The position numbers and the translations under genes are program-made. The notes beneath the pieces are model-generated. The model searched no databases and was not told the origin of the DNA. It saw only the letters and a program-made list of their open reading frames with translations. A stretch of DNA of 47,769 nt, taken from assembly GCF_013362815.1 (NCBI RefSeq), contig NZ_JABFVK010000033.1, forward strand, positions 1 through 47,769, given 5' to 3'. This DNA is from Hamadaea sp. (GTDB lineage: Bacteria; Actinomycetota; Actinomycetes; Mycobacteriales; Micromonosporaceae). Positions 1-8,145 of the stretch are shown in pieces (position 1 is the stretch's first letter; each line of letters opens with the position of its first letter).

Positions 1-1162
1 AGGCGGCGGCGAGCGCAAGCCCGGCGAGCGAGGCGAAGGCGGGAACAGCGAAGGCGCCGCCATAGCCGTAGGCGTCGGCGAGCCGGCCGGCCACGGCAGC
101 CCCGGCGGCGACCCCGGCCACGACACCGGAGGCGACCAGCGTCATGACCGCCGACGCGCGCCGGGCGGGCCCGATCGCGCTGGCCAGGGCGTTGACCGCG
201 ATCAAGTACGGCGCGCTGACGACGCCGAGCACTGCCATCGCCACCAGTACGCTGGTCAACGAAGTGCCGAGGAAGGCGAGCGCGATCGCACCTCCGGCGA
301 GGGCGACTGCGGCCGTGGCGTACCGCAGGATCGGGCCCCACCGGGCGGGCAGCCACGCGGTGGCTACTCCGGCCGCTGCGCTGCCTACGCCGAGTACTGC
401 GTAGATCAGCCCGGCTGCGCCCGGCATACCCGACTCCTCCGCGTACGCCATGACGCCGGTCTGGGTGGCGCCGAAGAGCACGCCGATGACGGCCATCGCC
501 GCCACCAGCAACGCAACCGCGCCCTTCGGCAGCCGGTCGCGGCGGTGCGACGGAGCGGCGGCGCGTACGGGTGGAACGGCGGTTCGGTGCAGTGCGAACG
601 GGATCGCCGCCACGAGCAGAAGTCCGGCGGCGACGATCAGCGGCAGTCCCGGCGGCCCGGCGAGCGCGATGATTCCGACCAGGGCCGGACCGGCCATGTA
701 GGACAGTTCGTCGGCCGCACCTTCGTAGGAGAACGCGGTGGGCAACGTCCGGCTGCGGCTCGGGTCACTGAACAAGCCCGCCCACCTGACGCGTACAAGT
801 GGACCCACCTGGGGATTCGCGAAGCCCGCGAGCGCGGCGACCAGCGCGACCACGACGGGTGCCGCGTCGAAGGTGACCGCGAGCACCACGGCGGCCAGCG
901 CCATCGCGTCGATCACCGCGGCCGTGACGCCGACGAGACGCTGCCCGTGGCGGTCGGCGAGGGCGCCCACGATCGGGCCGCCCACCGCCGCACCCAGCCC
1001 GAACGCGGCCGCGACCGCACCGGCGACGGCGAAGCTGCCGGTGGAGACGGCGACGAGGGTGACCACACCGAGCGGACCCATGGCGGCCGGTAGGCGCGCG
1101 AAGAACGCCATGACGAGGAAGAACGGTCCGGCGGTCTGGACCAGCGCGCGATAGCGAGACAA
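1..1162 (-). CDS. MFS transporter, C-terminus cut by window edge
   Basis: About 387 codons of a major facilitator superfamily permease, a cytoplasmic membrane carrier. The reading frame is a run of hydrophobic helices separated by short loops. A cytoplasmic loop after helices 2 and 3 contains the ALADRHGQR stretch, which fits the MFS signature between TM2 and TM3. I place the start at a TTG (1160-1162) because a GGAG lies 7 nt upstream and there is no ATG or GTG in frame nearby; the protein then begins LSRYRALVQTAGPFF. Substrate cannot be read from the sequence; drug or sugar efflux is possible. The C-terminal helices lie outside the window. It runs parallel to the ABC-2 operon downstream of 1242 but has its own upstream region, so joint function is not implied. 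Confidence 0.8.
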   Translation of the reverse strand, partial: MSRYRALVQTAGPFFLVMAFFARLPAAMGPLGVVTLVAVSTGSFAVAGAVAAAFGLGAAVGGPIVGALADRHGQRLVGVTAAVIDAMALAAVVLAVTFDAAPVVVALVAALAGFANPQVGPLVRVRWAGLFSDPSRSRTLPTAFSYEGAADELSYMAGPALVGIIALAGPPGLPLIVAAGLLLVAAIPFALHRTAVPPVRAAAPSHRRDRLPKGAVALLVAAMAVIGVLFGATQTGVMAYAEESGMPGAAGLIYAVLGVGSAAAGVATAWLPARWGPILRYATAAVALAGGAIALAFLGTSLTSVLVAMAVLGVVSAPYLIAVNALASAIGPARRASAVMTLVASGVVAGVAAGAAVAGRLADAYGYGGAFAVPAFASLAGLALAAA

Positions 1163-1241
1163 GCGAGGGCTCCGAAGTAAGAGTCTTCGCGCACCGTCCC
1201 ACCCAACCGGTACGCCCCTTACGGCCCTGAACTCGGCAAGG

Positions 1242-2216
1242 CTACCCGACGGAGGAGGGTGACTGCGAGGTGTAAAGGCGCGAGATCACATCTTCGATCT
1301 CGGGTTCGGCGATGGTCACGTCCCGCAGGCCGCCGACCGCGACGAGCCGGGCCAGCAGGTCGCCGACCTCGGCCGTGCTGTCCAGCGCGAACTCGACGCG
1401 AGCCCCCTCGACCCGTTCCAGGGTGACGCCGGGCACCTCGACGGAGAGCCCGGTCACGGCGGCGGCGAAGTCGACCGTGACGCGGCGGCGCGAGCCGTAG
1501 CGCGCGTGCAGTTCGGTCAGCGAGCCGTCGTGGACGACCCGGCCGTGGTCGATGACCACGATCCGCCGGCAGAGCCGCTCGATGTCGGCCAGGTCGTGCG
1601 TCGTCAAGACGATCGTCGTGTCGCCGCGCGCGCCGAGTTCACCGAGGAACTCCCGCACCGCCTGCTTGCTCAGCACGTCGAGCCCGATCGTCGGCTCGTC
1701 GAGGAAGATCACCTGCGGCCGGTGCAGCAGCGCCGCGGTCAGCTCACCCCGCATCCGCTGCCCGAGCGACAGCTGACGGACCGGGGTGTCCAGGAAGGCG
1801 TCCAGGTCCAGCAGGCTCCGGCAGCGGCGCAAGGCCGCTTCATGATCACTCACTGGTACGCGATAGACGTGGCGCAGCAACGTGAACGACTCCCGCAGCG
1901 GCAGGTCCCACTGGAGCGCCGACCGTTGGCCGAAGACGACGCCGATCTGAGCGGCGAGCTTGCGCCGTTGCGGCACCGGGGTCAGCCCGCACACGCTCAG
2001 TTCGCCCCCGCTAGGCGTGAGTACGCCGGTCAGCATCTTCAGCGTCGTGGACTTCCCCGCGCCGTTGGGACCGAGGTAACCGAGCAGTTCCCCGCGTTCC
2101 ACGGTCAGGTCGACGCCGTCCACCGCGCGTACTTCGGTGGCTTCCCGGCGGAAGCGGCCCACCTTCTTGCGTACCGTGAAGTGCTTGCTGAGCGAGCGAA
2201 CCTTGATGACTGTCAT
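1242..2216 (-). CDS. ABC-2 type exporter, ATP-binding subunit
   Basis: Protein of 324 residues, the cytoplasmic ATPase of a three-gene exporter. Visible motifs are Walker A (GPNGAGKSTT), signature (LSLGQRMRGE), Walker B with catalytic Glu (VIFLDEPTIGLD) and the switch His (LTTHD). The N-terminus has the long MTVIKVRSLSKHF-type lead and the C-terminal 80 residues form the extra domain seen in DrrA/NatA-like ATPases (COG4586 group). The ATG overlaps the stop of the upstream permease as ATGA, so the three genes are translationally coupled in the order 3003-3854, 2213-3010, 1242-2216. Related three-gene sets in cyanobacteria have been linked to viologen export and others to daunorubicin-type efflux; the substrate here is unknown. 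Confidence 0.92.
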   Translation of the reverse strand: MTVIKVRSLSKHFTVRKKVGRFRREATEVRAVDGVDLTVERGELLGYLGPNGAGKSTTLKMLTGVLTPSGGELSVCGLTPVPQRRKLAAQIGVVFGQRSALQWDLPLRESFTLLRHVYRVPVSDHEAALRRCRSLLDLDAFLDTPVRQLSLGQRMRGELTAALLHRPQVIFLDEPTIGLDVLSKQAVREFLGELGARGDTTIVLTTHDLADIERLCRRIVVIDHGRVVHDGSLTELHARYGSRRRVTVDFAAAVTGLSVEVPGVTLERVEGARVEFALDSTAEVGDLLARLVAVGGLRDVTIAEPEIEDVISRLYTSQSPSSVG

Positions 2217-3010
2217 GATCCCGTGCTCCTGTAATGCCGGACTCCGGTACGCCAGATGAGCGCCGCGACGACGGCGGCGAGCGGGCCGGTCAGCGGGGCG
2301 GCCCAGCCGGTCCAGGCCGGCAGCCCGACCGGGTCCGGCTCGCCCAGCAGGACCAGCGCCGGATAGTAGGAGATGAAGCCGAGTCCCAGCACGAAGCCGA
2401 AGAGCCGCCGGAACCAGGCCCCGTAGATGGGCAGCGGATACGAGGTGAAATCGCGGCCGCCATAGGTGACGATGTTGCCGAGTTCGCCGGACTCGATCCA
2501 CCAGAAGGCGACAGTCGCCGTGGCGACGAAGACCGCCGAGAAGAAGAGCGCCCCCGAGACCAGCGCGACGGCGAGCAGCAGAACCTTGCCCGGCGTCCAG
2601 GAGATGCCGGCGAGATGCAGCGCGACGCCGAGGATGACCGACCCGTACACGATCCGGCTCAACCGCCGGATGCTGAAATCCACCGCGAGCAACTGCCCGA
2701 GTACGCCCAACGGCCGCACCAGCACGGTGTCCAGCGTCCCGGTCCGGACGTAGACGCGGATGCGCTCGATGTTGCCGACCGCCAGATCGGCCAGCGAGAA
2801 GGCGACCGCGGTGATCCCGAACATCACCAGCACCTGCGGCCGGGTGAAGCCGCCGAGGTCGTCGGTGACCTGGAACATCACCAGGAGCGCCAGCAGATCG
2901 GCGGAGAGCACGACCAGATTCCCCGCCATGTCGAGCCAGAACGACAGCCGGTATGACGCCTGGCTGCGTACCTGGGCGGCGGCGAGCGCGAGATAGGGCC
3001 GGTCAGCCAC
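2213..3010 (-). CDS. ABC-2 exporter permease (COG3694-like)
   Basis: Protein of 265 residues with about six membrane segments, the second of two non-identical permeases of the exporter. It has the family-typical stretch IRVYVRTGTLDTVLVRPLG after the second hydrophobic region and the conserved RDFTSYPLPIYG segment before the last helices, which I associate with COG3694. It starts with GTG at 3010, inside the last codons of the upstream permease (8-bp overlap), and its stop overlaps the ATPase start by 4 bp. This tight packing says the three proteins form one complex, probably one of each permease with two ATPase subunits. Confidence 0.88.
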   Translation of the reverse strand: MADRPYLALAAAQVRSQASYRLSFWLDMAGNLVVLSADLLALLVMFQVTDDLGGFTRPQVLVMFGITAVAFSLADLAVGNIERIRVYVRTGTLDTVLVRPLGVLGQLLAVDFSIRRLSRIVYGSVILGVALHLAGISWTPGKVLLLAVALVSGALFFSAVFVATATVAFWWIESGELGNIVTYGGRDFTSYPLPIYGAWFRRLFGFVLGLGFISYYPALVLLGEPDPVGLPAWTGWAAPLTGPLAAVVAALIWRTGVRHYRSTGS

Positions 3011-3854
3011 CTTGCACCACCAGCTTCCGCTCGGCCCGGCGCTGGACGAGCTCGCAGGCGCCGATCAGCAGCCCGGCCCACCACAGTTGCAGTCCGACGA
3101 TCAGGAACGGTCCGGGCTGTCCGGCGTACTCGGAGATGACGTCGAGCGGCGCTTGCAGCAGGGACGGGAAAGGCGTCGCCACCCAGAGGGTCCACATCAG
3201 CGGCTCCGGCAGGAAGTGCAGCGGGAAGTACAGGCCGCCCAGCAACCCCGAGCAGAACAGCCACAACATCATGGGCCCCCGGTTGTCGAGCAACCAGTAC
3301 GCACAAGCGTTCACCAGGTAGCGGCAGCAGAAACACACGACGACCGACAGCAGGATGGAGAGCAGTCCGAGCGGATAGGTCCAGAGGTGCTGCGGCGCGG
3401 CCAGGCCGAAGACGAGGCTCGCCACGATCAGCGGCGGGGCGAACCGGATGAGCATGGCCAGCCCGGCGCGGCCGAGATCCTGGGCGAGATAGGTGGTCAG
3501 CGCGCGCTGTGGGCGTAACAGATCCATCACGACGTCGCCGCTGCGGATGCGGTCGGCCAGCTCGGTCCAGCCCCAGAGCTGGACGACGCCGAGGAGGCCC
3601 TGGCCGAGCCAGACGAAGGTCAGCAGCTGCTCGGTGGAGTAGCCGGCCGCCATCCCCGTTCCGGCCGAGACCGCGAGCAGGACGTAGGACCGCAGGAACC
3701 CGAACATCGTGTTGGTCGCCAGGGAGGCGAGGGCGGCCTGCCGATAGGTCGCGTAGCGACGGAAGCCGATTGCCGCTAATGCCCCGAATCGTCCCACCAC
3801 TTCGGAGAAGTTTCGGAAAGGTACCCGAGCCACAGTGGCGGTGACATTCGGCAC
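3003..3854 (-). CDS. ABC-2 exporter permease (COG4587-like)
   Basis: Protein of 283 residues with about six hydrophobic segments, the first gene of the exporter operon. The motif pair [20 protein letters not shown] and [11 protein letters not shown] match positions conserved in COG4587 permeases. The frame stays open far upstream to 4889, but that extension is Arg/Leu-rich shadow of the gene on the other strand. I choose GTG 3854 because a GGGAGGG (3861-3867) lies 6 nt upstream; an internal GTG at 3833 is a weaker alternative. A TAGGGT -10-like box at 3902-3907 would put the transcript start some 40 nt before this codon. Confidence 0.85.
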   Translation of the reverse strand: MPNVTATVARVPFRNFSEVVGRFGALAAIGFRRYATYRQAALASLATNTMFGFLRSYVLLAVSAGTGMAAGYSTEQLLTFVWLGQGLLGVVQLWGWTELADRIRSGDVVMDLLRPQRALTTYLAQDLGRAGLAMLIRFAPPLIVASLVFGLAAPQHLWTYPLGLLSILLSVVVCFCCRYLVNACAYWLLDNRGPMMLWLFCSGLLGGLYFPLHFLPEPLMWTLWVATPFPSLLQAPLDVISEYAGQPGPFLIVGLQLWWAGLLIGACELVQRRAERKLVVQGG

Positions 3855-3860
3855 GCCGTA

Positions 3861-3907
3861 CCCTCCCGTTGCAACCGCATCTTCTCTGCCGGCCGGGGTG
3901 ACCCTAT
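3861..3907 (-). promoter_or_regulatory. RBS and putative -10 of ABC-2 exporter operon
   Basis: Reading on the minus strand, TAGGGT at 3907-3902 resembles an actinobacterial -10 (TANNNT), and GGGAGGG at 3867-3861 is a strong Shine-Dalgarno 6 nt before the GTG at 3854. This pair decides the start of the first permease. The -10 assignment is by eye and no clear -35 was found. Confidence 0.5.
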
Positions 3908-3977
3908 CGTCGTCAGAGAGCGGCGGGACAGCCGATTTCGCCGGGCCCCCGGCGACCCGATCTTCACGAGGTGTGGC

Positions 3978-6707
3978 GTGACCATCGAGCGCACCAACGA
4001 CCGGCCCGGTTCGGACGTCCCAGCTTGGGCTGGCTCGCCGACCTCGCCGTGGTCGAAGGTGCCCGCTCCGCGCCAGACCGAGGAGAACACCGATCCGCAG
4101 GCGCGCGGCCAGGCCACCCCACCAGGACCGTTCCCGCCCCGGGCCACCGGGACGGCGCAGCCGTTCCCGCCGGGCGGGCAGCCCGGCCCGAACGGGCACG
4201 GGCAACATCCAGGTCAGCCGCACCACCAGGGGCAACCGCCGCAGCCCGGTCAGCACCAGCATCCGGCAGCCGGCTTCGCCCAGCCCGGCTACGGCCCGCA
4301 AGGACAGTTCCCGCCGGGCCAGTTCCCGCCCGGTGGACCGCAGCCCCCGCACGGGCAACCGCCGCAGGGACCGCAGTACGGGCCGCCGCCTGGCCAGCCC
4401 GGCTACGGCCGCGGACCGCAAGGCCCCGGGCAACCGCAGGGTCCGGGACAGCCCGGCCAGCCCGGTGTCGGCCAGCCCGGCCCCGGACAGCCCGGCCAAC
4501 CCGGTCACGGTCAGCCGGGACAGCCCGGTATGGGGCCGGGTCACGGGCAACCGCCGCAGGGACCGCAATACGGGCCGCCGCCTGGCCAGCCCGGCTACGG
4601 CCGCGCGCCGCAAGGCCCCGGCCAGCCTGGATTCGGTCAGCCGGGTCAGCCCGGTCAGCCGGGTCAGCCGCAAGGACCAGGCCAGCCGGGACCGGGCCAG
4701 GGCCAGCCCGGACAGCCGGGCCAGCCGCAAGGTCAGGGCCAGCCCGGACACGCGCAGCCGGGCCACAGCCAGCCGCAGGGCCAGCCGGGTCAAGGCCAGG
4801 GCCAGCCCGGTCAGGGGCAGCCGCACGGCCAGCCAGTCCAATCGGGCCAGCAAGGTCAGGTCTACGGCCAGCCGGGACGGGCCGCGCACGGTTCAGCAGC
4901 GGTGCCGCAGGCAGCTGCCGCGCCGCCGATGTCGGCTCCCCCGATGTCCGCTCCGCCGAGCGCGCCGCCCGCAAACGTCGCGTCGCCGGTCAGCGCCCCG
5001 CCGCCGGTCAGCGCCGTCCCCACCAGCGCCGCGCCCATTAGCGCGGTGCCCGCGAGCGCCGCTCCAGTGAGTGCCGTCCCGGTCAGCGCGGCTCCGACCA
5101 GCGCCGCTCCGGCCAGTGGCGTACCGGTCAGTGCCGCACCGACCGACCAGGACGGCTCGGACGCGCCGGTCTCGCCCGCCGCGGTGGCCACGCCCGACAC
5201 CGTGCTTCCGGTCGCCGCCAGTGCGAGCGGCGCGGCTCCGGCACTGTCCGCGCCGACGATGTTGCATCCACTGGTACGCCCGAAGACGCTGGCCGACGTG
5301 ACGGCGGCCGAGGAGCAGGCGGCCGAGGTCGAGCCGAGCCCGGCTGCGGAGACGCCCGAGGAGCCCGAGTCCGCCGAGGAATCGTCGGCCGAGGAGAAGA
5401 CGCCGGACCCGGAGCAGGAGCTGGCCGCGATCGAGTGGCGGTTCCACCATGACACCCTCCGCGAGCTCGTCGACGATCCCGATCTGCTGCGGGAGCTGCG
5501 GGATCGGCTGACCACCAAGCTCACTCCGGCGACCGACAACGCCGTACGCGCCCGGCTGTTGAGCCTGCGCGCCGTGGTCTCCCGGATTCTCGGCGACCTG
5601 AGCAAGGCGCTGTCGGACGCCAAGATGGCGCTGATGCACGCCGAGGCGACCGGTGAGCTGCGCCGGATCGCGATCGCTCAGGCTCGCTTGGCGCACGTGA
5701 TGCAGTGGCGGGGCGACTTCGCCGACGCCGACCAGCTCTTCGCCGAGGCGAACTCGCCTGAGCTGCCCGACCGGCTGCGCGCGACGATGCACGAGCACGC
5801 CGGGAAGTCCTGCTACGACCAGGGCCGCTACATCGAGGCGTGCAACCACTTCGAGAAGGCGCTTGAGCTGCGCAAGGTCGAGGACCCGGAGTTGATGGCC
5901 CGAACCGAGATCGCGCTCGACGCCGTCTTCCGCAAGGTCGCCGAGAACGGCTGGGGCCCCTATCCGCGTACGCGGGACGAGATCCTGCGGGTGCACAAGC
6001 CGCCGATTCCGCAGTTCGACGACAAGAAGCAGTGCTGGGGTTACGTGGATCCGTCCGGCACCACCGGGATCACCCCGGCGTTCGCCGACGTCCAGCCGTT
6101 CCGCGACGGAGTCGCCTGGGTACGCCGGCCGGAGTCGGAGACCTGGGAGCTGATCGACGAGGCCGGGCTGCGCCTGATCGACGCGCAGGCGGGCTGGCTC
6201 GGCGTCGGCTCGTTCAACGAGGGCCTGGCCTGGGTGTCCCGGGACGGTCACAGTGGCTGGGTGGCGATCGACAAGAAGAACCGGATCGTGATCCCGGGCG
6301 GCTTCGACGACGTGCGGCCGTTCCGCCGCGGAGTGGCCGCCGTACGCCGCGGCGGTTGGGGCGCGGTCGACAAGACCGGCAAGGTCGTGGTGCCGACGCA
6401 GTTCGCGGCGTTCGCCACCGCGCTGACCGACGGCCGCTACGTCGACGGCTTCACCGACGAGGGCCTGGCGATCGTCGACAACGGCGGCCGCAAGGGCGTC
6501 GTCGACAAGACCGGGAAGATGGTCGTCCCGCCGGTGCATCCGGCGCTGGTCATCCACCCGGTCGCGTTCCTGGTCGCCAGTCCGCAGGGCAAGTGGGGCG
6601 CGCTCGACCGGCGCGGCCGGCCCCTGATCGACATGGAGCTGGGCAGTCGCATCGCCGTCATCGAGGAGATCGACCGGCTGCTGGCGGACACCAAACCGGT
6701 GCTGTGA
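3978..6707 (+). CDS. GQP-rich, TPR-like, WG-repeat protein
   Basis: Protein of 909 residues starting at GTG after GAGGTG. Residues about 65-300 are almost only Gly, Gln, Pro with a few Tyr and His, built on GQP/GQPG units that partly keep a collagen-like glycine every third residue but also shift to a five-residue period. Residues about 310-390 are a second low-complexity tract of SAAP/SAVP units. Residues about 425-470 are acidic ([13 protein letters not shown]). Residues about 485-655 are helical and look like tetratricopeptide repeats. The last 230 residues are WG repeats, with motifs such as [22 protein letters not shown] and [11 protein letters not shown]. There is no signal peptide or membrane segment, so it is probably cytoplasmic. 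WG repeats are a beta-rich scaffold of unknown binding partner. Function is unknown; I infer a scaffold with a flexible N-terminal arm. Confidence 0.85.
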   Translation: MTIERTNDRPGSDVPAWAGSPTSPWSKVPAPRQTEENTDPQARGQATPPGPFPPRATGTAQPFPPGGQPGPNGHGQHPGQPHHQGQPPQPGQHQHPAAGFAQPGYGPQGQFPPGQFPPGGPQPPHGQPPQGPQYGPPPGQPGYGRGPQGPGQPQGPGQPGQPGVGQPGPGQPGQPGHGQPGQPGMGPGHGQPPQGPQYGPPPGQPGYGRAPQGPGQPGFGQPGQPGQPGQPQGPGQPGPGQGQPGQPGQPQGQGQPGHAQPGHSQPQGQPGQGQGQPGQGQPHGQPVQSGQQGQVYGQPGRAAHGSAAVPQAAAAPPMSAPPMSAPPSAPPANVASPVSAPPPVSAVPTSAAPISAVPASAAPVSAVPVSAAPTSAAPASGVPVSAAPTDQDGSDAPVSPAAVATPDTVLPVAASASGAAPALSAPTMLHPLVRPKTLADVTAAEEQAAEVEPSPAAETPEEPESAEESSAEEKTPDPEQELAAIEWRFHHDTLRELVDDPDLLRELRDRLTTKLTPATDNAVRARLLSLRAVVSRILGDLSKALSDAKMALMHAEATGELRRIAIAQARLAHVMQWRGDFADADQLFAEANSPELPDRLRATMHEHAGKSCYDQGRYIEACNHFEKALELRKVEDPELMARTEIALDAVFRKVAENGWGPYPRTRDEILRVHKPPIPQFDDKKQCWGYVDPSGTTGITPAFADVQPFRDGVAWVRRPESETWELIDEAGLRLIDAQAGWLGVGSFNEGLAWVSRDGHSGWVAIDKKNRIVIPGGFDDVRPFRRGVAAVRRGGWGAVDKTGKVVVPTQFAAFATALTDGRYVDGFTDEGLAIVDNGGRKGVVDKTGKMVVPPVHPALVIHPVAFLVASPQGKWGALDRRGRPLIDMELGSRIAVIEEIDRLLADTKPVL
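4350..4621 (+). repeat. 80-bp direct repeat inside GQP region
   Basis: About 80 bp at 4350-4429 recurs at 4542-4621, 192 bp (64 codons) later, with about three differences. Both copies encode a peptide of the type [20 protein letters not shown]. The exact multiple of three and the synonymous change (CAG/CAA) show a recent in-frame duplication within the coding repeat. Confidence 0.85.
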
Positions 6708-6757
6708 CGGCCCTCCCGGCGGCTCACCCGAGAACCTGTCCGGCGGAGCTGACCCGA

Positions 6758-6763
6758 TAGGGT
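6758..6763 (+). promoter_or_regulatory. Putative leaderless -10 for aldo/keto reductase
   Basis: TAGGGT lies exactly 7 nt before the ATG at 6771, the spacing expected if transcription begins at the start codon. No Shine-Dalgarno precedes this ATG. Confidence 0.5.
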
Positions 6764-6770
6764 CGGTGCC

Positions 6771-7766
6771 ATGGAGTTCCGTCATCTCGGCCGCTCTGGC
6801 CTGCTCGTCAGTGAAATCTCCTACGGCAACTGGATCACGCACGGCTCTCAGGTCGAGGAGGAGGCCGCGCAGGCGTGCGTACGCGAAGCGCTCGACCTCG
6901 GCATCACGACCTTCGACACCGCCGACGTGTACGCCGGGACCCGCGCCGAGGAGGTGCTGGGCCGCGCGCTCAAGGGCGAGCGCCGGGCGGGGCTGGAGAT
7001 CTTCACCAAGGTCTACTGGCCGACCGGGCCGGGCCGCAACGACCGCGGTCTGTCCCGCAAGCACGTCATGGAGTCGATCGACGGGTCGCTGCGCCGTCTG
7101 CAGACCGACTACGTCGACCTGTACCAGGCTCACCGCTTCGACTACAGCACGCCGCTCGAGGAGACGATGGTGGCGTTCGCCGACATCGTCCACGCGGGCA
7201 AGGCACACTACATCGGCGTCTCGGAGTGGACCGCCGAACAGATCCGGCAGGCGCACGCGCTCGCGACCGAGTTGCGCATCCCGCTCGTCTCCTCGCAGCC
7301 GCAGTACTCCATGCTCTGGCGGGTCATCGAGGCCGAGGTCGTCCCCACCTCCGAGGAGCTGGGGCTCGGCCAGATCGTCTGGTCGCCGATGGCGCAGGGC
7401 GTCCTGACCGGCAAGTACCTGCCGGGCCAGCCGCCGCCCGCCGGTTCCCGGGCGACCGACGAGACCAACTCGCACTTCATCCAGAAGTGGCTCGCCGACG
7501 ACGTGCTGACCCGGGTGCAGCAGCTCAAGCCGATCGCCGAGCAGGCCGACCTCACGCTGGCCCAGCTCGCGGTGGCCTGGGTGCTCCAGAACCCGAACGT
7601 GTCCAGTGCGATCGTCGGCGCGACCCGGCCCGAGCAGCTCCGGGACACCGTCAAGGCGTCCGGCGTCAAGCTCGGCGCGGACCTGCTCAAGGCGATCGAC
7701 GAGGTGCTGGAGCCGGTCGTCGAGCGCGACCCCGGCCAGACTCAGTCGCCCGCGCAGCGCCCCTGA
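6771..7766 (+). CDS. Aldo/keto reductase
   Basis: Protein of 331 residues, an NADPH-dependent carbonyl reductase of the AKR superfamily, cytoplasmic. The catalytic tetrad is visible: Asp49 and Tyr54 in FDTADVY, Lys80 in FTKVYW and His121 in QAHRFD. The AHRFD motif, the VSEWTAEQI stretch and the length place it near the potassium-channel beta subunit/YghZ group of AKRs, which reduce aldehydes and methylglyoxal-like compounds. The C-terminal cofactor-binding signature VGATRPEQL is intact. It is flanked by unrelated genes and appears monocistronic. The true substrate is not predictable. Confidence 0.93.
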   Translation: MEFRHLGRSGLLVSEISYGNWITHGSQVEEEAAQACVREALDLGITTFDTADVYAGTRAEEVLGRALKGERRAGLEIFTKVYWPTGPGRNDRGLSRKHVMESIDGSLRRLQTDYVDLYQAHRFDYSTPLEETMVAFADIVHAGKAHYIGVSEWTAEQIRQAHALATELRIPLVSSQPQYSMLWRVIEAEVVPTSEELGLGQIVWSPMAQGVLTGKYLPGQPPPAGSRATDETNSHFIQKWLADDVLTRVQQLKPIAEQADLTLAQLAVAWVLQNPNVSSAIVGATRPEQLRDTVKASGVKLGADLLKAIDEVLEPVVERDPGQTQSPAQRP

Positions 7767-7801
7767 CCCCGCCCCGTTGGCACCAGATCCACCACACGTG
7801 A

Positions 7802-7866
7802 GCGCTGGATCAGGGTTCCGGGTCGAATCTTGGGTCAAGATTCGACCCGGAACCCTGATCCAGCGC
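7802..7866. repeat. Palindromic element A1 (65 bp)
   Basis: Perfect inverted repeat with 31-bp arms (7802-7832 and 7836-7866) and a 3-nt loop. The outer arm begins GCGCTGGATCAGGG. Near-copies of the same sequence occur at 14899-14963 and 43439-43502. It lies between two converging genes (aldo/keto reductase and the small protein at 7898-8092), so its transcripts could form a strong hairpin and act as a two-way terminator, but there is no U-tract and the sequence itself is conserved between unrelated loci. Confidence 0.95.
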
Positions 7867-7897
7867 GATAACCCGAGCGCGAAGCGAACGCGGGAAG

Positions 7898-8092
7898 CTA
7901 CGGAGCGAGGAGGCTCATCCGGTACTCGACCCGGTCGTCCTCGACGAGTATCGCGGTGGCCGCACCGGCCGCGACCGCCTCTTTCCAGGTCTGACCCAGC
8001 CAAGACTCGGCGTCGGCCTGCCCGCCGAACGACTCGGCCGGGTGTTCGACCGGTTTGCCGTCCGCGTCCTCATAACGCCATGTCCACGCCAT
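7898..8092 (-). CDS. Small conserved actinobacterial protein
   Basis: Protein of 64 residues, MAWTWRYEDADGK at the start, acidic, with no membrane segment. A GGGAGG sits 7 nt upstream of the ATG, which supports real translation. I recall similar short proteins with the same WTWRYED start and a SWLG motif in many actinobacteria, always without known function. It runs against the aldo/keto reductase and divergently from the cobalamin fusion gene, from which it is separated by only about 50 bp, so the two promoters must lie close together or overlap. Confidence 0.8.
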   Translation of the reverse strand: MAWTWRYEDADGKPVEHPAESFGGQADAESWLGQTWKEAVAAGAATAILVEDDRVEYRMSLLAP

Positions 8093-8132
8093 CGCCGTGC
8101 CTCCCTCGCTGCGGGCAAGACCAACAAGCCAT

Positions 8133-8138
8133 TAGATT
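8133..8138 (+). promoter_or_regulatory. Putative leaderless -10 for cobU-cobT fusion
   Basis: TAGATT lies 7 nt before the ATG at 8146. There is no Shine-Dalgarno and no room for a leader riboswitch, since the divergent small gene starts at 8092. Confidence 0.5.
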
Positions 8139-8145
8139 ACGTGCC

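Noticed and set aside
3855-4889. Upstream extension of the first ABC-2 permease
   Set aside because: Leu/Arg-repeat sequence here is the reverse complement of the GQP-coding repeat; the ribosome site fixes the start at 3854.
4893-8003. Minus-strand open frame of 1036 codons
   Set aside because: It is antisense to the WG-repeat protein and the aldo/keto reductase, is rich in Arg, Gly and Val without family motifs and crosses palindrome A1. High GC removes stop codons in the shadow frame.
8093-8145. Cobalamin riboswitch before cobU-cobT
   Set aside because: The gap is only about 50 bp and is better explained by a leaderless -10; no B12-box-like sequence was seen.
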